From the NCBI GenBank assembly GCA_964247705.1, contig CAXTVQ010000001.1:1-64000 (forward strand): a DNA stretch of 64,000 nucleotides, given 5' to 3'. Source of the stretch: LMUY01 sp964247705 (GTDB lineage: Bacteria > Pseudomonadota > Alphaproteobacteria > Acetobacterales > Acetobacteraceae). The notes below the pieces were generated by a model, which was not told the DNA's origin, did no database searches, and saw only the letters and a list, made by a program, of their open reading frames with translations. Below are positions 15,985-24,395 of the stretch, one piece after another (within the stretch, counting starts at the first letter, position 1; every line of letters starts with the position of its first letter). A program made the position numbers and the translations under genes.

Positions 15985-16766
15985 ACGCGTTCGACTTCGG
16001 CGGGTCCACCGTCGTCGTGACGGGGGCGGGGTCCGGGATCGGGCTGGCCATCGCGCAGGCGTTCCACGCGGCCGGCGCCCGGGTGGCGCTCGGCGACCTG
16101 CAGGGCCAAGCGGCGGAGCAGGCCGCGTCTGCGCTTGGCGAGCGTGTGTTCGGCGGCGCCCTGGACGTGCGGGATGCGGGCTCGGTGCAAGGCTTTTTCG
16201 CCGCGGCGGAGCAGGCGTTGGGGCCGGTCACGGTGGCGGTCGCCAATGCCGGCGTGTTCCCGAACTGCCCCGTGCTCGAGATGCCGGCCGAGGAGTGGGA
16301 CCGGGTGATGGAGACCAACGTGCGCGGCACCTTCCTGACCTGCCAGGAGGCGGCGCGGCGGATGGTGGCGGGCGGGCACGGTGGCAAGATCGTGACGATG
16401 TCCTCCGGCGCCCATGCCAGCGCGCGGCTGGGTGGCTCGCATTACTGCGCCTCCAAGGCCGGGATCGTGATGTTCACCAAGGTGCTCGCGATGGAGGTGG
16501 CGGCGCAGGGCATCAACGTGAACTGCGTAGCACCCGGCTACATCGACACGCGGCCCGGGGACACGACCAAGGATCCCGACTTCCAGAACGCGATGCTGCG
16601 CAACATCCCGTGGCAGCGCTTCGGCAGGCCGGCGGAGATCGCGGACGCCACGCTGTTCCTGGCGTCACCGGCCGCCGACTACATCACCGGCGAGGTCCTT
16701 GCCGTAAACGGCGGCGCGTTTGCCGGGCGGGCGTATTTGCCGCTGAACAAACGCGCGGCGCGCTAG
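15981..16766 (+). CDS. SDR-family oxidoreductase (classical)
   Basis: 261 residues starting in an ATGA overlap with the exporter. Cofactor motif TGAGSGIGLAIA (residues 14-25), NAGVFPN near 87, catalytic MSSGAHAS and YCASKAG, then NCVAPGYIDT. It is a second classical SDR in the cupin operon, not closely similar to the one at 14010 beyond family motifs. It is likely NAD(H)-dependent because an Asp ends the second strand (ALGDL). The stop codon overlaps the stop of the opposing GH15 gene by three bases in a CTAG palindrome, so there is no intergenic terminator. Confidence 0.9.
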   Translation: MNAFDFGGSTVVVTGAGSGIGLAIAQAFHAAGARVALGDLQGQAAEQAASALGERVFGGALDVRDAGSVQGFFAAAEQALGPVTVAVANAGVFPNCPVLEMPAEEWDRVMETNVRGTFLTCQEAARRMVAGGHGGKIVTMSSGAHASARLGGSHYCASKAGIVMFTKVLAMEVAAQGINVNCVAPGYIDTRPGDTTKDPDFQNAMLRNIPWQRFGRPAEIADATLFLASPAADYITGEVLAVNGGAFAGRAYLPLNKRAAR

Positions 16767-18556
16767 CCGTCTTCGCACTCGTCCAGCGCGCAGGCGGCGT
16801 GGATGAGGGCCAAGTGGCTGAGCGCCTGCGGGACGTTGCCGAGGGCGGCGCCGGTTGCCGGGTCGATCTGTTCGTTCAACAGGCCGAAATTGCCGCCGCA
16901 CGCGGCGAGCATCGCGTCCATCTGGGCCGTTGCTTTCGAGTGCTCCCCGAGGAGGGCGAACGCCTCCACCAGCCAGAAGCCGCAGGCGATGAATGCGCCC
17001 TCCTCCGCCTGCATGCCGGAATAGCGATAGGTGTGCGGACCACAGCCCAGCTCGCGCTGCACGGTGTCGCGGGTGGCGGCGAGGCGCTGCTTGTTGGGGA
17101 AGCCGAAGCGGACGGCGAGCAGCAGGCCGGCGTCGAGCTCCTCGGACCCGGCGTAGAAGGTGTAGGCCTGCTTCCGCTCGCTCCAGCACCGGGTTTCGAT
17201 CCAGTCGCGGATGCGGTCGCGGGCGCGGCGCCAGATGGGAACGTGGCGGTCGTCCATCTGTCCGAGCCCGGCCAGCGACACGGCTTGGTCCAGCGCCCGC
17301 CAGCAACTGATCTTGGAGAGCGTGTAGTGCTCGCGCTGCTCCAGTTCCCAGATGCCGCTGTCCCGGAGGCGCCAGATGCGGGCGCAGCGGTCGGCGGCGT
17401 CGGCGAGCAGCTTGCGGGTGTCCAGGTCGAGCACATGGCCTTGGGAGACGAACAGGGCGGCGGTCTCGAACAGGTCGCCGTAGATGCCGAGCTGCAATTG
17501 GGCGGCGGCGCGGTTGCCGCGGCGGACCGGCTGGCTGCCGCGGTAGCCGGGTAGGTCGAGCACGGTCTCGGAGGGCACGTCCTCGCCGTACAGGGTGTAC
17601 ATGGTCGCGAGGCTGCCGCCCTGCCGGCGGATGGTGCGGGTGAGCCAGGAGAACGCCGCCTGCGCCTCCGCCGTGGCGCCGACGCGCAGGAACGTGTTGA
17701 TCGTGAAGGTGACGTCCCGCAGCCAGGCGTAGCGGTAGTCGTAGTTCTTGCCGCCGCCGATGCGTTCGGGCAGCGACGTGGTTGCGGCGGCGGCGATCGA
17801 GCCGGATGGCGAGTAGATCAGCAGCTTGAGCGCGAGGGCGCTGCGCCGCACCTCTGCATCGTATGCGTCGAGACGGGTGAGGCCCGCGGTCCATTCCCTC
17901 CAGGCCTGGTCCGAGCGGTCGATCCGCGCGTCGATCTCCGCCATCGGGGAGAGGATGAGCGGCACTTGCCATCCCACGAGCAAGGCCAGGGTGCTGCGCC
18001 CGCCGGCTTCGGCGACCAGGCGGGCGGACACGCCGCGTTCGGTTTCCTCCGTGCGCTCGACGGGGCCGGAGGCGCGGAAGGCGGTGATCAGGCCGCCGTC
18101 CAGATGCAGCACGTCGCCATGCGGGCTGGTCTCGCGCCATGACCGGGTGCAAACGGCGCGGGCGGCCAGGATCTGGATCCGGCACTCGACGGCGCCGTGA
18201 ATGCCCTCCACGCGGCGCGCGAGTTCGCTCCAGGGCAGGCGGCCGGACATGCCGCTGTTGAGCGAGTCGGTGATCCGGACCTGGCCCGTGGCGGTGGTGA
18301 AGACCAGCTCGAAGACGTTGCTGTCCTCGCGGTAGCGGCGCTCCACGGTAAAGGGGGCCACCGGGGTGATGGCAAACCGGCCGCCGTCGTCTGGATCGAG
18401 GATGCGGTCGAGCAGCGGATCGCCGTCGAGTGCCGCCGGGCACCACCAGTCAATGGAGCCGTCGGCACCGACCAGCGCCACGCTGCGTCCGTCACCCAAC
18501 GCGGCGTAACGCTGGAGCGGCAGGAACCCGGCCTGCCGCCCGACGACACCGCTCAC
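16763..18556 (-). CDS. Glycoside hydrolase family 15 (glucoamylase/trehalase-like)
   Basis: 597 residues from a GTG at 18556 that overlaps the upstream SDR stop (GTGA); the open frame continues upstream only because no stop intervenes. The N-terminus LQRYAALGDGRSVALVG..GSIDWW is the bacterial GH15 signature. YDYRYAWLRDVTFTINTFL begins the (alpha/alpha)6 barrel. SGIWELEQREHYTLSK and QAEEGAFIACGFWL hold the two expected catalytic glutamates. No signal peptide is visible, so it should act in the cytoplasm, plausibly on trehalose or storage alpha-glucan. It is coupled to the SDR gene at 18553. Confidence 0.88.
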   Translation of the reverse strand: MSGVVGRQAGFLPLQRYAALGDGRSVALVGADGSIDWWCPAALDGDPLLDRILDPDDGGRFAITPVAPFTVERRYREDSNVFELVFTTATGQVRITDSLNSGMSGRLPWSELARRVEGIHGAVECRIQILAARAVCTRSWRETSPHGDVLHLDGGLITAFRASGPVERTEETERGVSARLVAEAGGRSTLALLVGWQVPLILSPMAEIDARIDRSDQAWREWTAGLTRLDAYDAEVRRSALALKLLIYSPSGSIAAAATTSLPERIGGGKNYDYRYAWLRDVTFTINTFLRVGATAEAQAAFSWLTRTIRRQGGSLATMYTLYGEDVPSETVLDLPGYRGSQPVRRGNRAAAQLQLGIYGDLFETAALFVSQGHVLDLDTRKLLADAADRCARIWRLRDSGIWELEQREHYTLSKISCWRALDQAVSLAGLGQMDDRHVPIWRRARDRIRDWIETRCWSERKQAYTFYAGSEELDAGLLLAVRFGFPNKQRLAATRDTVQRELGCGPHTYRYSGMQAEEGAFIACGFWLVEAFALLGEHSKATAQMDAMLAACGGNFGLLNEQIDPATGAALGNVPQALSHLALIHAACALDECEDG

Positions 18557-19449
18557 GAGATCGGGTTGCCGCCCGTGACGCCGTAGACCTCGCCGGTGAC
18601 GAAGCTCGATTCCTGCGACGCCAGCAGCACGTAGATCGGCGCGCATTCTGCGGGCTGGCCGGGGCGCTTCATCGGCACCTCGCTGCCGAACTCGGGGATT
18701 TTCTTGGAAGGTTGGCCGCCGGAGGATTGCAGCGGGGTCCAGAACGGGCCGGGCGCCACGGCGTTCACGCGGATGCCCTTGCTCACGACCTGCTTGGCGA
18801 GCGCGTGGGTGAAGGCGGTGATGGCGGCCTTCGTGGCGGCGTAGTCCAGCAGCATCGGCGACGGGTTGTAGCTCTGGATCGAGGTCGTGTTGATGATCGT
18901 GGCGCCCTTCGGCATCAGCGGCAGGACGGCCTTGCAGAGCCAGAACATGGCGGTGACGTTGGTGCGGAACGTGGCCTCGAACTGCTCCGTGGTGAGGTCG
19001 GCGATGGCCTCGACCGCAGTTTGCTTGCCGGCGACGTTGACCAGGATGTCCAGGCCGCCGAGCTTGTCGTGCGCGTCCTGGATCAGGTGCCGGCAGAAGC
19101 TCTCGTCGGTGATGTCGCCGGGGAGCGGGACGGCTTTGACGTTGGCGTCCTTGACGAGCTGCAGCGTCTCTACGGCGTCGTTCTCCTCGCCGGGCAGGTA
19201 GTTGATGGCCACGTCCGCCCCCTCGCGCGCAAAGGCGATCGCCACGGCGCGGCCGATGCCGCTGTCGCCGCCGGTGATCAGCGCGTGCCGGCCGGCGAGA
19301 CGGCCGAACCCCTTGTAGCTGGTCTCGCCATGATCGGGGCGGGGGACCATGTCCTGAGCCAGGCCGGGTGCGGATTGCGGCTGGTCCTCGAATTTGGGCT
19401 GCGGGTATTGGGTCAGCGGATCCTGCATCGCGTATTGGTTCGTGCTCAT
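18553..19449 (-). CDS. SDR-family oxidoreductase, glucose-dehydrogenase/stress type with N-terminal extension
   Basis: 298 residues. About 45 polar N-terminal residues (MSTNQYAMQDPLTQYP and on) precede the Rossmann motif TGGDSGIGRAVA. NVAGKQ, NTTSIQSY and YAATKAAITAFTH supply the catalytic set, and the C-terminus is VTGEVYGVTGGNPIS. The long proline-rich extension (KFEDQPQ) is typical of the YhdF/YgfF-like general-stress SDRs. Pairing with a GH15 enzyme is often seen with sugar or osmolyte metabolism (inference). It shares a four-base overlap with the GH15 start. Confidence 0.88.
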   Translation of the reverse strand: MSTNQYAMQDPLTQYPQPKFEDQPQSAPGLAQDMVPRPDHGETSYKGFGRLAGRHALITGGDSGIGRAVAIAFAREGADVAINYLPGEENDAVETLQLVKDANVKAVPLPGDITDESFCRHLIQDAHDKLGGLDILVNVAGKQTAVEAIADLTTEQFEATFRTNVTAMFWLCKAVLPLMPKGATIINTTSIQSYNPSPMLLDYAATKAAITAFTHALAKQVVSKGIRVNAVAPGPFWTPLQSSGGQPSKKIPEFGSEVPMKRPGQPAECAPIYVLLASQESSFVTGEVYGVTGGNPIS

Positions 19450-19665
19450 CGGCTCGCTCCGGGGTGAGGCAGCGTAACGCCGACGGCTTCGGACGGTTTG
19501 CGGGCCAAAGACCCGGGAGCGTGCAGGACGCGACGCGGGGGTTTGTTGTCTGTTTCGCGGCGGACCCCATGTGATCGGCTGGTCGGATTGCAGGCACGAT
19601 GAATATCGGCTTCAACGACGCCGTCGCAATTCCGCGATGTCTCTCACCCAGCAGGATCATGCTCC

Positions 19666-20277
19666 ATGGATAGACGCGCCTTCCTCGGCCTGGCGGCCGT
19701 GCTCCTCGTGTCGGCCGGCGCCTACGCCCAGACGTCTGCCGGTGGGACCCCGGCGCGTCTGCGGGGCAAGATCGACGCGGTTTCGGCCGATAGCGTGCAG
19801 CTTACGCTGCGCAACGGCACCAAGACGGAGGCGAAACTGCCGGACAGCGCGCGGGTGACGTGGCTGACGGTGGCGCAGGCGAGCCAGATCCAGCCGGGCA
19901 GCTACGTCGGCACGGCGGCGGTGCCGCAGCCGGACGGCACGTTGAAGGCGCTCGAGGTGCAGGTGTTCCCGCCCGCCATGCGCGGCGTGGGTGAGGGCAC
20001 GCGCGACTGGGACCTTGGCGCGCAGAGCAGCATGACGAACGGCACCGTCGGCAGCATGGTCGCGGCAAATGGCCGGACGATCACGATCACCTACAAGGGT
20101 GGCGAGAAGAAGGTTGTGGTGCCGGACGACGTCCCGATCGTGACGTACGAGCCGACCGACCGCTCGGCGCTGACGGTGGGCGCCAACGTGCTGATCAACG
20201 GCACGCGCGCGGCGGACGGCACGGTGACTGCGGCCAACGTGTCCGTCGGCAAGGACGGCCTTGTCCCGCCGATGTGA
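19666..20277 (+). CDS. Exported protein with repeated beta-rich segments (DUF5666-like)
   Basis: 203 residues. Signal peptide at 1-21 (MDRRAFLGLAAVLLVSAGAYAQ). The mature part has two similar beta units, RLRGKIDAVSADSVQLTLRNG and the TVGSMVAANGRTITITYKGG region, followed by NVLINGTRAADGTVTAANVSVG. This resembles OB-like DUF5666 exported proteins, but the match is by eye only. It precedes the cytochrome b and molybdenum-oxidoreductase genes by 19 bases, so it is likely co-transcribed and periplasmic. No catalytic residues are recognisable. Confidence 0.7.
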   Translation: MDRRAFLGLAAVLLVSAGAYAQTSAGGTPARLRGKIDAVSADSVQLTLRNGTKTEAKLPDSARVTWLTVAQASQIQPGSYVGTAAVPQPDGTLKALEVQVFPPAMRGVGEGTRDWDLGAQSSMTNGTVGSMVAANGRTITITYKGGEKKVVVPDDVPIVTYEPTDRSALTVGANVLINGTRAADGTVTAANVSVGKDGLVPPM

Positions 20278-20296
20278 CCTGGAGGCGGGCCGCGGC

Positions 20297-20899
20297 ATGA
20301 AAGTCCACCCGCTGATCGTGCGGCTGACGCACTGGATCAATGCGTTCGCCATGGCGTGCATGATCATGAGCGGGTGGATGATCTACGACGCCTCGCCGTT
20401 GTTCGGGTTCAAGTTCCCAGCCTGGGCCACGGTGGGCGGGTGGCTGGGGGGCGCGATCGCCTGGCATCTGGCGGCGGCTTGGCTGCTGGTGGGCAACGGG
20501 CTGGTCTACATCGCCTACGGCCTGGTCACGCGGCATTTCCGGCGCAGCTTCTGGCCGTTGAGCCCGCGGGAGATCCTTCGCGACGCGGGTTTGGCGGTGC
20601 GGTTGCGGCTGGCGCATACGGCGGGCGGATACAATGCGGTGCAGCGGCTGGCGTACGTGGTGACGCTGGTGCTGGGCGTGGTGGCGGTGGCGTCCGGGTT
20701 GTCCCTGTGGAAGCCGGTGCAGCTCAACTGGCTGTCCGAGCTGTTCGGCGGCTACGAGGTTTCGCGCCGGGTGCATTTCGCGGCGATGGCGGGGATCGTG
20801 GGGTTCATCGTGCTGCATCTGGCGCTGGTGCTGGTGGTGCCGCGCACGCTGCCGGGGATGATCGTCGGCCGGGTGCGGGCGCGGGAGACGGCAGGATGA
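20297..20899 (+). CDS. Cytochrome b561-type membrane subunit
   Basis: 200 residues with four to five membrane segments. MKVHPLIVRLTHWINAFAMACM and HLAAAWLLVGNGLVYIAYG are the usual first helices of the Ni/Fe-hydrogenase/formate-dehydrogenase-type cytochrome b family. His residues in LTHW, IAWHL, AHTAG and FIVLHL are candidate heme ligands. It would pass electrons between the quinone pool and the periplasmic molybdenum protein encoded next, with which it shares an ATGA overlap. ATG 20297 has GGAGGCGGG upstream; an in-frame ATG at 20261 would overlap the preceding gene. Confidence 0.85.
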   Translation: MKVHPLIVRLTHWINAFAMACMIMSGWMIYDASPLFGFKFPAWATVGGWLGGAIAWHLAAAWLLVGNGLVYIAYGLVTRHFRRSFWPLSPREILRDAGLAVRLRLAHTAGGYNAVQRLAYVVTLVLGVVAVASGLSLWKPVQLNWLSELFGGYEVSRRVHFAAMAGIVGFIVLHLALVLVVPRTLPGMIVGRVRARETAG

Positions 20900-21648
20900 A
20901 GCGGCGCGGGCTGATCCGGCTGGACGACCACCGTGCGGCCGTGCGCAAGGTCGAGCGGCGGATGCTGCTGAGGGGCGGCTTGTCGGTGGGCGCGCTGGCT
21001 ATGCTGAGCGGCTGCAACCTGCAGGACGGCGACGCGGTGGACCGGGTGCTGTGGGCGATGTCGCACTGGAACGACCGGGTGCAGGGCTGGCTGTTCGATC
21101 CGAACAAGCTGGCGCCGACCTATGCGGAGAGCGACATCACCCGGCCGTTCCCGTTCAACGCGTTCTACCCGGAAGACGACGTGCGCGAGGTGGACGCGGA
21201 CGATTACGCGCTCGAGGTGTCCGGGATGGTGGCCGATACGCAGAGCTGGACGCTGGAGCGGTTGCGGACACTGCCGCAAGCGCCGCAGATCACGCGGCAT
21301 ATCTGCATCGAGGGCTGGAGTGCCATCGGGCAGTGGAGCGGGGTGCCGTTGCGGGCGTTCCTGGAGCGGGTCGGGGCGGATCTGCGGGCGCGCTATGTCG
21401 GCTTCAAATGCGCGGACCGGTATTATTCGAGCATCGACATGGCGACGGCGCTGCATCCGCAGACGATCCTGGCGCTGGATTTCGAGGGGGCGCCGTTGCC
21501 GCTGAAATATGGGTTCCCGATGAAGCTGCGGGTGCCGACCAAGCTTGGGTTCAAGAACCCGAAGCAGATCATGGCCCTGTTCGTCACCAACGACTACCCG
21601 GGCGGGTATTGGGAAGACCAGGGCTACAACTGGTATAGCGGATCGTAA
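20896..21648 (+). CDS. Exported molybdopterin-dependent oxidoreductase (sulfite-oxidase fold), probable lipoprotein
   Basis: 250 residues. A twin-arginine signal (RRMLLRGGLSVGALAM) ends in a lipobox-like MLSGC with Cys40. The molybdopterin domain follows, with HICIEGWS..GQWSG containing Cys137, the expected molybdenum ligand by analogy to MsrP/sulfite oxidase. VGFKCADRYYSSIDM and KYGFPMKLRVPTKLGFKNPK are further typical segments. With the cytochrome b it forms a compact membrane-linked redox pair. Sulfite, methionine sulfoxide or another S/N-oxide are possible substrates; the sulfonate/sulfate-ester genes downstream make a sulfur compound attractive (inference). Confidence 0.82.
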   Translation: MKRRGLIRLDDHRAAVRKVERRMLLRGGLSVGALAMLSGCNLQDGDAVDRVLWAMSHWNDRVQGWLFDPNKLAPTYAESDITRPFPFNAFYPEDDVREVDADDYALEVSGMVADTQSWTLERLRTLPQAPQITRHICIEGWSAIGQWSGVPLRAFLERVGADLRARYVGFKCADRYYSSIDMATALHPQTILALDFEGAPLPLKYGFPMKLRVPTKLGFKNPKQIMALFVTNDYPGGYWEDQGYNWYSGS

Positions 21649-21666
21649 GGCCGGCCATTCCGGCTT
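21647..21666 (+). terminator. Weak hairpin after the molybdenum oxidoreductase gene
   Basis: AAGGCCGG pairs with CCGGCTT after a five-base loop, with one bulged base, starting within the stop codon. There is no T-tract, so it may only be a 3' end stabiliser. It separates the redox pair from the ABC transporter genes. Confidence 0.3.
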
Positions 21667-21712
21667 GGGCGTAGGCGCGCTAACCTGGGGGTAACGACCT
21701 GGGGGAGACGCA

Positions 21713-22525
21713 TTGAGCCAGCCGATCAGCGACGCCTTGCCGGGCGTGCTTGTGGACGGGCCTGTGCGCCGGGCGAGGCCGGGTGGGCAACGGGCGTTGT
21801 TGAACGCGGTGGCCGTGGTGCTGGGCGTGGCGGCCTGGGGAGCGGTCACGAGCACGGGGATGGTCGAGCTGCCGGGGCCGCTCGAGGTGGTGCGGCAGGC
21901 CTGGGCGTCCTTGCGGAGCGGGCAGTTGCCGGCGGATGCCGCAGCCAGCGTGGCGCGGGTTCTGACGGGGTTCGTGCTGGGGGTGGCGGTGGCGATCCCG
22001 GTCGGGTTCCTGATGGGCTGGTACGGGATCGCGCGCGGGCTGATCGAGCCCTACGTTCAGTTCTTCCGCATGATCCCGCCGCTTGCTGTCATTCCGCTGG
22101 CGATCGTGACGATGGGGATCGGGGAAACGCCCAAGATCTTCGTGATCTTCCTGGCCGCGTTCCTGTCCAGCGTGGTGGCCGTGTATGGCGGTGTAATCAG
22201 CGTGGACCGGACGCTGATCAATGCGGCGCGGGTGCTGGGGGCGGGGGACGCCACGATCTTCCGCCGGGTCATCGTGCCGGCGTCGCTGCCGTTCATCATG
22301 GTGGGATTGCGGATCGGCTTAGGCTCGTCCTGGGCGACGGTGGTCGCGGCGGAGCTGATCGCGGCGCAGTCGGGGCTGGGGTTCCGGATGCAGCAGGCGC
22401 AGCTTTACTACGACCTGCCGCTGATCTTCGTGAGCCTGATCGCGATCGGGATCCTGGGATTGCTGATGGACCGGGTGATCCTGTTCGCGGAGAGGCGGCT
22501 GACGTCGTGGCAGGAGCGGGCGTGA
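21713..22525 (+). CDS. ABC transporter permease, nitrate/sulfonate/taurine (SsuC/TauC) type
   Basis: 270 residues, about six membrane segments. GVAAWGAVTSTGMVELPGP opens the family, and NAARVLGAGDATIFRRVIVPASLPFIMVGLRIGLG contains the EAA coupling loop. The start is a TTG at 21713 with GGGGGAG seven bases upstream; no ATG gives a plausible N-terminus. It forms an importer with the ATPase at 22522 and the binding protein at 23307. The sulfatase and its maturase downstream suggest organosulfur uptake (inference). Confidence 0.88.
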   Translation: MSQPISDALPGVLVDGPVRRARPGGQRALLNAVAVVLGVAAWGAVTSTGMVELPGPLEVVRQAWASLRSGQLPADAAASVARVLTGFVLGVAVAIPVGFLMGWYGIARGLIEPYVQFFRMIPPLAVIPLAIVTMGIGETPKIFVIFLAAFLSSVVAVYGGVISVDRTLINAARVLGAGDATIFRRVIVPASLPFIMVGLRIGLGSSWATVVAAELIAAQSGLGFRMQQAQLYYDLPLIFVSLIAIGILGLLMDRVILFAERRLTSWQERA

Positions 22526-23292
22526 CCCCGAAGATTTCATTCCAGGCGGTTTCGCGGGCGTTCGAAATTGCGGGGCGGGAGAGTTTCCTGGCGTTGGACC
22601 GGCTGACGCTGGATATCCTGGATGGCGAGTTTGTCACGGTGGTGGGCCCGTCCGGCTGCGGCAAGTCGACCGCGATGAACATTGCCGCCGGGCTGCAGAC
22701 GCCGACGGCAGGTCGTATCCTGGTAGACGGTGCGGCGGTGGATGGGCCGGGGCCGGAGCGGGGGATCATCTTCCAGCAATACGCGCTGTTCCCGTGGCTG
22801 ACGGTGCGGGAGAATGTGGAGTTCGGCTTGCGCATCGCCGGCAAGCGGCGGGCCGAGCGACGGGCGACCGCCGACCATTTCATGGAATTGGTCGGGCTGC
22901 AGGATTTTGCGGACGCGCTGCCGAAGACGCTGTCGGGCGGGATGAAGCAGCGTTGCGCCATTGCCCGGGCCTATGCGGTCAATCCGAAGATCCTGTTGAT
23001 GGACGAGCCGTTCGGGGCGCTCGATGCGCTGACCCGGGTGCAGTTGCAGGACAAGCTGCTGGAGGCGTGGAGCCGGGAGCGCCGCACGGTGATGTTCATC
23101 ACCCACGACGTGGACGAGGCGGTGTATCTGGCGCGGCGCGTGGTGGTGATGGCGGCGCGGCCGGGGCGGCTGCACCGGATCATCCCGGTGGAGCTGCCGT
23201 ATCCGCGCACGGAGGAGATCCGGCTCTCGCCCGCGTTCACGGCGATCCGCAACGAGGTTTGGCGGTCGGTGTATCATCCGGCGCAAGCATAA
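22522..23292 (+). CDS. ABC transporter ATPase, nitrate/sulfonate/taurine (SsuB/TauB) type
   Basis: 256 residues from GTG 22522, which overlaps the permease stop (GTGA) and has AGGAG five bases before it; an in-frame GTG at 22507 is possible but less well placed. Walker A GPSGCGKST, LSGGMKQRCAIARAYA and Walker B LLMDEPFGALDALTR are canonical, and the MFITHDVDEAVYLA H-loop is present. It energises the importer of the neighbouring permease and binding protein. Confidence 0.92.
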   Translation: MTPKISFQAVSRAFEIAGRESFLALDRLTLDILDGEFVTVVGPSGCGKSTAMNIAAGLQTPTAGRILVDGAAVDGPGPERGIIFQQYALFPWLTVRENVEFGLRIAGKRRAERRATADHFMELVGLQDFADALPKTLSGGMKQRCAIARAYAVNPKILLMDEPFGALDALTRVQLQDKLLEAWSRERRTVMFITHDVDEAVYLARRVVVMAARPGRLHRIIPVELPYPRTEEIRLSPAFTAIRNEVWRSVYHPAQA

Positions 23293-23306
23293 AAGGGGGA
23301 CGAACC

Positions 23307-24266
23307 ATGCTGACGCGACGGGCGATGATGGGGACGGGTATCGCCGCGGGGGCGGCGACGCGGGCGCGGGCGGCAACGCAGACGGTGCGGATCGGCTACA
23401 TCGCCGACTACCAGAACGTGAGCCTGCCGGCGATCGCCATCGACCAGAAGATGTGGGAGGCAGAGGGCTTGGTGCCGGACATCAAGCTGTTCACCAACGG
23501 CCCGATCCAGATCCAGGCGATGGGCGCGGGCAGCCTCGATTTCGGCGCGATCGGGCCAGGGGCGCTTTGGCTGCCGGCGAGCGGGCGGACCAAGGTGGTG
23601 GCGGTAAACCTGCTGACGTTCAGCGACCGGGTGGTGAGCTTGCCGGGGATCGACACGATCGCGGGGCTGAAGGGCAAGAAGGTCGGTGTGCCGCAGGGGA
23701 CGTCCGGCGAGATGATCTTGCGGCTGGCGCTGGCGAAGGCGGGGTTGAGCGTGTCCGACATCCAGCTCATTCCGATGGACCCGAGTACGATCGTGGCGGC
23801 GTTCACGTCCAAGCAGATCGACGGCGCCGGGTTGTGGGAGCCGCTGGTGAGCGTGATGAAGCGGCGGGTGCCGGATCTGCATGAACTCGCGAACGACGAG
23901 GAGTTCTATCCAGGGACGTCGTTCTGCAACACCTTCGTGGCGCGCAACGACACGGTGGAGAAGAACCCGGACCTGGTGCGGCGGTTCGTGCGGGTGCTGA
24001 AGCGGGCGATGGATTGGCGCGCGGCGAATTTCGACCGGTCGGTGGAGTTGTCGGCGGCTTACCTGGAGATTGCGGTGGAGGCGGTGCGGGCGGTGGCGGT
24101 GACGACCAAGCTGTTGACGAGTGCGGACTTGGTCCGGATGACCAATGACGGCACGGTTGATGGGTGGTTCGAGAGCTTCAACGGGTTGTTCAAGAGCTTT
24201 GGGACGGTGGCTTCGCCGTTGCCGCCGAGCGAGTATTACGAGGGGAAGCTGTTTGTCTCCGCTTAG
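23307..24266 (+). CDS. ABC transporter substrate-binding protein, NMT1/SsuA family
   Basis: 319 residues. A short export signal (RRAMMGTGIAAGAATRARA, residues 5-23) could be Tat-type. The mature chain begins VRIGYIADYQNVSLPAIA, then GPIQIQAMGAGSLDFGAIG and KGKKVGVPQGTSGEMIL, the standard SsuA/TauA/NMT1 layout. AAAGGGGGA precedes ATG 23307. It probably captures the substrate of the sulfatase cassette or a sulfonate. A hairpin element follows its stop, as after the other binding-protein gene in the window. Confidence 0.88.
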   Translation: MLTRRAMMGTGIAAGAATRARAATQTVRIGYIADYQNVSLPAIAIDQKMWEAEGLVPDIKLFTNGPIQIQAMGAGSLDFGAIGPGALWLPASGRTKVVAVNLLTFSDRVVSLPGIDTIAGLKGKKVGVPQGTSGEMILRLALAKAGLSVSDIQLIPMDPSTIVAAFTSKQIDGAGLWEPLVSVMKRRVPDLHELANDEEFYPGTSFCNTFVARNDTVEKNPDLVRRFVRVLKRAMDWRAANFDRSVELSAAYLEIAVEAVRAVAVTTKLLTSADLVRMTNDGTVDGWFESFNGLFKSFGTVASPLPPSEYYEGKLFVSA

Positions 24267-24277
24267 CGGGTCGCCGC

Positions 24278-24371
24278 CCCGCACCCCGCAAGAGGACGGT
24301 CGTCCTCTCGACGCCTGTTTATTGGGGTGACGGGAACCCCGTCCCCTTCCGGGTGCAGGGCAGAGCCCTGC
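24278..24371. repeat. Intergenic hairpin element, copy 2
   Basis: Homologous to the element at 3036-3147: GCACCCCGCAAGAGGACGGTCGT..., the AGAGGACGGTCGTCCTCT hairpin at 24291-24308, a GGGGTGACGGG spacer, CCGTCCCCTTCCGGGTGCAGGG and GGGCAGAGCCC at 24358-24368. It starts 11 bases after the binding-protein stop and ends before the sulfatase. The left terminal hairpin is degenerate compared with copy 1. Confidence 0.72.
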
Positions 24372-24395
24372 TGGTGAGCAGTTTGAGGGTCAACT

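Noticed and set aside
16763..19660. Continuous 965-codon minus frame suggesting an SDR-GH15 fusion
   Set aside because: The SDR is encoded in a different frame (18553-19449); only the last 597 codons from GTG 18556 carry GH15 homology. The rest is open by chance.
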